Below, in pieces: positions 58,101 to 64,000 of a stretch of 64,000 nucleotides of DNA. The DNA is taken from contig NC_003283.11 of NCBI RefSeq assembly GCF_000002985.6, positions 18,043,501 through 18,107,500 of the forward strand. The letters are read 5' to 3'. Under the pieces are notes generated by a model that had not been told where the DNA came from, made no database searches, and worked only from the letters and a program-made list of their open reading frames with translations. Every line of letters begins with the position of its first letter. Positions within the stretch are counted from its first letter, which is position 1. The position numbers and the translations under genes were made by a program. The stretch is from Caenorhabditis elegans (taxonomy: Eukaryota; Nematoda; Chromadorea; Rhabditida; Rhabditidae).

Positions 58101-61100
58101 TCAATCAACAAGTGAATAATGCAATGATGTTTAATCAGGATAATGTAAGAAAATTGAATTTTCAGCCACAAGTTTCTCAAACTTTTTCTCGTTTTTGTCG
58201 GAATTTCAGCACATTGAATTCGAGCCAATTGTGAAGCAAAAAGGACCGAAAATAATTGAAGGATACATGTGGGGAGGACAAATTGGTACAGGATCATATG
58301 GAAAAGTGAAAGAATGTATTGATATGTATACACTTACACGACGGGCCGTCAAAATTATGAAATATGATAAATTACGGAAAATTACGAATGGATGGGAGAA
58401 TATTCGAAGTGAAATGTCGATTTTAAGGCGGATGAATCATAGGAATGTTATTAAATTGATTGAGGTAAAAATTAGGGGAATTTTTGAGTATTTTGACACA
58501 AAACTATGATGAAAACGATGAAAAACGATAAAAATTGAGGGAATAGGCGAAAAATCGCAGATTTTCACAATTTTGAGAGAAAAACCACGATTAAATTGCA
58601 ATTTGTGACTTGTGTGTGCAATTTGATGATTTTGGGTTCTAAATTCATGGATTTTGAGCCTTCAATTACAAATTGCACACATTTGTCACCGGAGATGCGG
58701 AAGCTACACTCAAAATAAAAAAACTGCGTGGCGTGTAGTGCAGAAAACCTCATAAATAGGCCCCGCCTTTTTCTCGTCCACTCACGGAGAAAAGGCAAAA
58801 ATTTGGGGACCAACCAATATCAGGCCGCCGACATCCTACGGGTTCCGCGCGCCGCTATGTTTAACTCGCTGTGGGTGTGGCGAGCTGTCTCCGCCCGCTG
58901 CGAGTTAAACATAGCGGCGCGTGGAACCCGTAGGTTGTCGGCGGCCTGATATTGGTTGGTCCCCAGATTTTTGCCTTTTCTCCGTGAGTGGACGAGAAAA
59001 AGGCGGGGCCTATTTATGAGGTTTTCTGCAGTACACGCCACGCAGTTTTCATATTTTCAGTGTATGCCCAAATTTTCAATTTTTCAACAAAAAACTTGTG
59101 AAAAATGGATTTTTTGGAAACTTTAAAAAAATGGTTGAAAATCACAGAAAAACGTACAATTTTCTGGAAAAAAAAATCCTGAATCAAAAAATCCACGCCC
59201 AATTATTGGCAGTTCGGGAAAAACTTGAAATATCCCCAACAAAAAACTAGTTTTTGTTAGTTTTTCGGACAAAATGCCTCTCTTTAGCCAAAATAACGGA
59301 TCCTGAAAAACTTCAATTTCAGTGGAAATGCGCTCTATTGCTAATAGAAGGTACGAATTTCTGGTATTTCCCCCACTTTGTAATTGTTTCTGAAAAAGCC
59401 ATCGACTTTAAAGGGACATGATCTACCCCATGTCCCTTTAAAATAGGTGAGCCCCAGCACAAATACACTGTGGAAAATACCAGAAATTGTACCTACTATT
59501 CTCAATGGGGCGCATTTGCTACCGGGGATGCGGAAGCTATGCCCAAATTTTCAATTTTTCACCGTTTTCTCTTGCAGATCTTCAATATTCCGGCTAAGGG
59601 AAAAGTCTACATGGTATTCGAGTACTGTATTGGTTCAGTTCAACAACTTCTCGACATGGAACCGGCTCGACGTCTAACCATCGGAGAATCTCATGCAATT
59701 TTTATTGAACTCTGTCAGGGACTCAATTATTTACACTCGAAACGTGTATCGCATAAGGACATTAAACCCGGCAATTTGCTCGTTTCTATCGACTTTACCG
59801 TGAAAATTTGCGATTTTGGAGTTGCAGAGCAGATTAACTTGTTTCAGGTAGCAGCGTGTTGGCCTAGAAAAAGCTCGGCCGAGTTTTTTTTTAAAGAAAA
59901 AGTTTCTAGGCTACGACATCATAATATTTGATTGAAAATCGATAATTTTCGTTTTTTTTTTAAATTTTTCTCTGAAAAATTAAAAATTATCGATTTTTTT
60001 GGGTGGGAAAAAAATAATGGAAATTTTTCGATTTTACAAATTTTAATAACCTGGAAAAATAGAAAATAAAACTCGGCCGCCACGCTTTTTCTAGGCCACA
60101 CACATTTAACTTTTTTTTTTGCTGAAAAAACTAACTTTTTCACAAATTTTCAGAGAGACGGACGATGCACAAAAGTCAACGGGACCCCGAAATTTCAGCC
60201 GCCTGAATGTATTTATGGAAATCATGATTTTTTTGAGTACGGGAATTTTTTGAAAAAATAGTAAATCTAAATTTTTGAAGAAATTTGCAGAAAAACGTTG
60301 AAATCTTTTCTTAAAAATTGAAATAAATTTCAAGACATTTGGAAAAAATTTGAATAAAAATTAAAAATTTTTAAAAATTGTAAAATCGAAATTTTTAATC
60401 AAATTTACAGAATAATGCTAAAATTTTCAACAAAGTTGCGATAAATTTCCAAAAATTTGGAAAAAATCGGTTTTTTTCTTTCATTTTCAATCTAAAACTT
60501 AATGATACAAAAAAAAATGAAAATCTAATTTATTTTTTAAAAATTTACTGAAATTTTCGGTTTTTTTTAAAATTCAATTTATTCCAAAAGCTTTGAAACA
60601 TGAAAAATAATATTTCTGAATTCTTTTCAAACATTTTTTTTAATTTGGAAAAAAGTTATTTAAATCTTTTTTAAAAAAATCGATAATTTTGCCTATTTTT
60701 TCCAGTGGCTACAAAGCGGATATGTGGAGTGCAGGTGTCACCCTGTACAACCTGGTTTCTGGAAAATATCCATTCGAAAAGCCTGTTCTATTGAAATTGT
60801 ATGAATGTATTGGAACTGAGCCACTACAAATGCCAACTAATGTTCAATTGACTAAGGATCTACAGGAGTTTGTTTTTGGTTTTTTCAGAAAAAAGAAACA
60901 TCAAATATTAGAAGTGCAGAAAAATAGAAAATTACACTCAAAATGGATAAAATCATCATATAAAATATTTATGTAAATACATGATTGTAAGAATCATAAT
61001 TATTCATATTTTAAAGTCATCAAAAAATTTTATAGAATTGTTATATTAGGTCTCCAAATAAGTTTCGGGTCAAAAATCATAACTTTGTTCGCTGCAAATC

Positions 61101-62905
61101 GATTTTTATAAAACTTTAGGAATTTATGTTATCAACCATGATCTTTCATTTGACAATAGTCACAAAATTTTTTGACCGTCCGAAGAGCCCTAACTCGGAG
61201 CCCATTTTTTCAGGCATTTTTCAGATCTCGCTTCTTTTCAGGTTTCAATTGAGGTTTGTGTGCGGTTTTTGCTTAGTTTAGTACACAATGTAAGAAAACA
61301 AGAAAAGTTTGGAAAAAGATCCGTCCAAAAAAAAATTTTTGTCGGTCGTCAAAAAATCTTCAAAAAAATTTTTGTCGAAAATTCTTGATTTTTTATACAA
61401 AAATGATGTAACCATGTGCAAACTATTTTTACACATACAAAACATTTCAATTTAGTACGTCACACTAAAATAATAACAGAAAACACAGCTTTTTCGAATT
61501 ATTTTCGAGTTTTTGGAGTATTTCTCGAGATCCAAATTTCATACTCAAATGTTTTGTATGTGTAAAAATAGTTTGCACATGGTTACATCATTTTTGTATA
61601 AAAAATCAAGAATTTTCGACAAAATTTTTTTTGAAGATTTTTTGACGACCGACAAAAAAAATTTTTTTGGACGGATTTTTTTCCAAACTTTTTTGTTTTC
61701 TTACATTGTGTACTAAGCTAAGCAAAATCCGCACACAAACCTCAATTCAAAGCTGAAAAGAAGCGAGATCTGAAAAATGCCTGAAAAAATTGGCTCCGAG
61801 TTAGGGCACTTCGGACGGCCAAAAAATGTTGTGACAATTGTCAAATGAAAGATCAAAGTTGATAACATAAATTCCTAAAGTTTCATAAAAATCGATACAC
61901 AGCGAACAAAGTTAAGACTTTTGACCCGGAACTTATTTGGAGACCTAATAAATAATTTTCAGACTTCAATAATTATGATATTTTGAAGTTTTTTAATTCA
62001 TACTGCTGCTGAAAATTTCAAATTTTCAAAGTTTAGTCTAAATTTATTAATTTTCCTTTTCTTTTTTACAGTTTGCTCACAAAACTTCTGGAAAAAGACT
62101 TTAACGAGCGTCCAACGTGTCTCGAAACAATGATTCATCCATGGTTTCTGTCAACTTTCCCAGAGGTAACGAGAAAAAATCTATAAAAATTGTCTGAAAA
62201 TCCATTAAAAAAAATTATTTTCCAGGATCAAGGCCTTGGCCGTATAATGGAGCGAATGAGAACAGGAGATCGACCATTAACAATGCTTTCAAGTATGACA
62301 GCATTATATGATGGAATAACACCTGAAGATGAATTAATTATTGAAGATAATCTTGGAATTATACAACAAATTTTACCCATTAATTTGACTTCTGAAGGTT
62401 CGGAAATGTTTTTTTGCTAGTTTTTTGAGAAAATCGAAAAAAAAATTAATTAAAAAGAAACGAGATTTTGCTAATTAAAAACCGGTTAAAAATTCTGAAA
62501 AACCCGAATAGCAGCAAAAAAAAACGAAAAAAAATGTCGTTTGTAGTCTAGCAGACCTATCTCTAATCTCTTTTTACAGCAGTCCTCGAACGTGGCTCAT
62601 TTCCCGGCTTCAAATTTCTCGAAGCAAAACCCGGAGATGGTCCTGACGGTGTCGAAGGATCCGAAGATTCGGCAGCACCTCTGGGACCTCAACGACGTCC
62701 CTCATCCCGATCAATGCCAACGTGTGCACCGCCCGGTCCAGCAGCTGGAAATGCTCAAAATTCGACTGCTGAAAATGGTGCTGAAACTGATGGTGTTGCT
62801 TCAGCTTCAGATCCTCCTCCTACTGCTGCTCCTGGAGCTCCACCGCGACGCCGAAAACGCAACTTTTTCTCGTGTATCTTTCGTTCTCGTACCGATAGTG
62901 CTTAG
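55187..62905 (+). CDS. par-4: LKB1/STK11-type serine/threonine kinase PAR-4
   Basis: Eleven coding exons: 55187-55331, 56017-56126, 56644-56757, 58034-58144, 58210-58464, 59578-59847, 60154-60236, 60706-60867, 62072-62165, 62226-62397, 62580-62905; 613 residues. A worm-specific acidic N-terminus (1-160, with a run of Asp/Glu from exon 3) precedes the kinase domain: glycine loop [13 protein letters not shown] (183-195), lysine AVKI (K208), catalytic HKDIKPGN (D306), DFG at 324-326, [10 protein letters not shown], and [32 protein letters not shown] parallels LKB1. The tail is Pro/Ala-rich and ends in a basic stretch with one Cys ([12 protein letters not shown]). LKB1 activates AMPK-family kinases; in worms PAR-4 acts at the embryonic cortex in asymmetric division. 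Introns 3, 5 and 8 hold repeats and MITEs. Catalytic residues are intact. Confidence 0.95.
56939..57238. mobile_element. MITE-like inverted repeat (300 bp) in par-4 intron 3
   Basis: TCGCTCTGAAATTGCT at the left end is complementary to AGCAATTTCAGAGCGA at the right end. The arms (about 130 bp) pair through GTGCACACTTTTTCACAAC and GATGATTTTTAGGATG. No clear target-site duplication. Confidence 0.75.
57240..57930. repeat. par-4 intron 3 copy of the ~0.7-kb intron repeat
   Basis: Parallels 53530-54260 and 58465-59570: same TTGCGGGAATACGC start, GTGACTTGTGTGTGCAAT, GCGGAAGCTATGCCC, AAAGGGACATGATCTACC hairpin and final GCGGAAGCTATGCCC. So two introns of one gene share this unit. Confidence 0.8.
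58465..59570. repeat. par-4 intron 5 copy of the intron repeat, with nested MITE
   Basis: The presumed source copy, because the version at 53530 still carries the tail of exon 5. It is interrupted at GCGGAAGCTA/TGCCC by the element at 58707-59062. Confidence 0.8.
58707..59062. mobile_element. Tc1/mariner-type MITE (356 bp), TA target site
   Basis: Ends CACTCAAAAT and ATTTTCAGTG are inverted repeats with one change; TA flanks at 58705-58706 and 59063-59064 match the uninterrupted repeat (GAAGCTATGCCC). The long arms (ACTGCGTGGCGTGTA.., GGCCGCCGACA..) are G/C-rich and nearly perfect, so open frames appear on both strands but are not genes. Confidence 0.85.
59855..60110. repeat. Foldback repeat in par-4 intron 6
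   Basis: GTTGGCCTAGAAAAAGCTCG at the left and the complementary CGCTTTTTCTAGGCCACAC at the right bracket an A/T-rich interior that also pairs (AATTATCGATTTTT). It begins eight bases after the donor of exon 6. Confidence 0.65.
61049..61945. mobile_element. Long-TIR MITE (897 bp), TA target site, par-4 intron 8
   Basis: Ends GGTCTCCAAATAAG and CTTATTTGGAGACC; TA flanks at 61047-61048 and 61946-61947. Arms of roughly 400 bp include TTTGACAATAGTCACAAAAT-like sequence and ACATTGTGTACTAAGC. No transposase frame survives, so it is non-autonomous. Confidence 0.85.
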
Positions 62906-64000
62906 AAGATTCTGTGTTAAATGCTGAAAATTTGAGGAAATTTGGCTGAAAATGAGCTGAAAATCATTTTGGTCTGCTACAGATTTGTGTAGTTTGTAGT
63001 CTGGCCACCTAGCCTCAAATTTATGAAATTTTGACATTTTTAGCGAAAAAATAGTGATGGTCTGCTAAATATTTTTGTAGTTTGTAGTCTAGCAGACCCA
63101 AATCAAGCGTATGGGTCTGCCAGACTACAAACTACACTTTTCGACTGAATTTCACGATTTTTAAGAGATTTTTAAGAGATTTTCTTAGTTTGTTTCCTGT
63201 GAAAATTTACGAATTTTTATCGAATTTTCCTGAAAAATACGATTTTTTTTTCGTTTAAAAGTTCGAGTTTTTACACTCAAAAAATCAACAAAAAAAACGC
63301 CGATTTCTCAGTTTTCGCAAATTTTTGCTCAATATCCCTTGAAAAATACGAAAATTGGCTTAAAAACGTGTAGTTTGTAGTCTAGCAGACCCATACGCGG
63401 CGATTTGGGTCTGCTAGACTACAAACTACACAAAAATATTTCGCAGACCCATCATTTTTTCGGCAAAATTTAGCTTTTTTGCGTTTTTAACCGGAAATGT
63501 GTGCGGATTTTCGGCATTTTTTCGGATAAAAAACTCAAATTTTTCACAAAAAATTCGATTTTTTGGGTTTTTTCCCGAATTTCAAAGTGTTTTCTGGTAA
63601 AAAAATCGATTTTCCACTCCATTTTTCCCCATTTTTCCTCGAGTTTTCAGCATATTTTATTGATTGCTCAAGCTTCTTTGTCTTTTCTAACCGATTAACA
63701 CTGTTTGTGTGTAGTAAACGTGCTCTATCGCCACCTTTTCTCAGGTTTTTTTTCTTAAAATTTTAATTTATTCACAAAAGTCCCTTCTTCACCTGTTCAT
63801 GTATACAACCTGTGTGTCTATTACTTAATTCTTCTTTAAACATTATGATTATGATTATTGTAGCAACAAAAAAAAACTTAATTTTCCGGCAGTTTCTCGA
63901 TTTTTTTTCGGTTTTTTTTCGTTAGAAACCCCCCAAATTCGTCATATCTTTATTTTTTTGCTCTTTTTTCTTCGAAAATTTAACTATTTATTGATTTTTT
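62906..64000 (+). other. 3' flank of par-4
   Basis: Contains three or four members of the 40-bp palindromic family (about 62970-63450), then a non-repetitive, pyrimidine-rich stretch (63655-63870) with TGTATACAAC and TTATGATTATGATTATTG. The stretch could be a distal 3' UTR of par-4 or the end of another gene. I see no coding exon and no clear AATAAA before it. Confidence 0.4.

Larger units (their letters stand above)
9269..63451. repeat. Dispersed ~40-bp palindromic repeat family (GGTCTGCTA..TAGCAGACC)
   Basis: A short element with ends GGTCTGCTAG / CTAGCAGACC (or GGTCTGCC / GGCAGACC) and an interior TGTAGTTTGTAGTCT recurs many dozens of times, in both orientations, only in introns and intergenic DNA. 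Clean examples are 28723-28762 and 47675-47714 (40 bp each). It is dense around 9.3-12.2, 17.6-22.5, 27.7-30.8, 32.3-38 and 46.3-47.7 kb and returns at 62.5-63.5 kb, but I see none in the first 9.2 kb or inside coding exons. Many copies carry shared flanking sequence (GTCGAAAAATGAT before, GGTAAAAATCGTCAATTTTG after), so the mobile or amplified unit may be longer. The span given is the range of copies, not one element. Confidence 0.85.

Noticed and set aside
58728..59041. Matching frames on opposite strands ([20 protein letters not shown])
   Set aside because: The two frames are the two arms of one MITE palindrome, not genes.
59848..59931. Read-through of par-4 exon 6 past its donor
   Set aside because: The frame stays open but enters a foldback repeat; the donor and the next exon's phase fit LKB1 exactly.
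1..64000. CRISPR arrays, bacterial operons, tRNA or rRNA genes
   Set aside because: The window is eukaryotic with spliced genes. No direct-repeat/spacer pattern, tRNA A/B boxes or rRNA sequence was recognised by eye; short structured RNAs could be missed.

Overview
This is a stretch of nematode chromosome, almost certainly Caenorhabditis elegans or a very close strain. The genes have short AT-rich introns ending in TTTTCAG/TTTNCAG, pyrimidine-poor AG acceptors sit just upstream of start codons (trans-splice-like sites), and introns are full of foldback elements. The gene order (EB1 homologue, a 5'-truncated EB1 copy, gamma-SNAP, a NOVA-type KH protein, an F-box gene, a C2H2 zinc-finger gene, LKB1/par-4) matches what I remember of the ebp-1 / ebp-3 / par-4 neighbourhood on the right arm of C. 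elegans chromosome V. The species call is from recognition, not from a search.

Layout. 1-9.2 kb: ebp-1 (+), a complete 316-residue microtubule plus-end binding protein whose introns hold two foldback elements, a third foldback split by a solo LTR, and a GCCGG-rich satellite. 4.06-20.82 kb: a direct tandem duplication of an 8,385-bp unit in which I saw only one base difference. The unit starts inside the third coding exon of ebp-1 and ends inside an intron of a convergent gamma-SNAP gene. Copy 1 therefore has a whole ebp-1 followed by a headless gamma-SNAP fragment, and copy 2 has a headless ebp-1 (ebp-3) followed by a whole gamma-SNAP gene (18.7-22.8 kb, -). 23-26.3 kb: a transposon graveyard (solo LTR, MITEs, a palindrome, a 5'-truncated LINE). 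26.8-34 kb: NOVA-like splicing regulator (-). 34-38.9 kb: repeat-rich flank with possible upstream leader exons. 38.96-39.95 kb: F-box/FTH gene (-). 42.3-42.7 kb: small MATH-like gene (-), divergent from a four-finger C2H2 gene (43.6-54.5 kb, +) whose last intron carries a THAP-encoding inverted-repeat transposon inserted at TTAA, itself inside a copied piece of par-4. 55.2-62.9 kb: par-4 (+), the LKB1/STK11 kinase, with all eleven coding exons. The rest is 3' flank.

The genes do not form an obvious pathway: they cover microtubule ends (EBP-1/3), SNARE recycling (gamma-SNAP), neuronal-type splicing (NOVA), protein turnover (F-box, MATH-like), transcription (zinc finger) and polarity/energy signalling (PAR-4). 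What unites the window is its non-coding DNA. A roughly 40-bp palindromic repeat family is scattered dozens of times from 9.2 to 63.5 kb, several intron-to-intron copies exist, and many introns contain hairpins of several hundred base pairs. Exon borders were assigned by hand from splice consensus, reading frame and family alignment; no transcript data were available.
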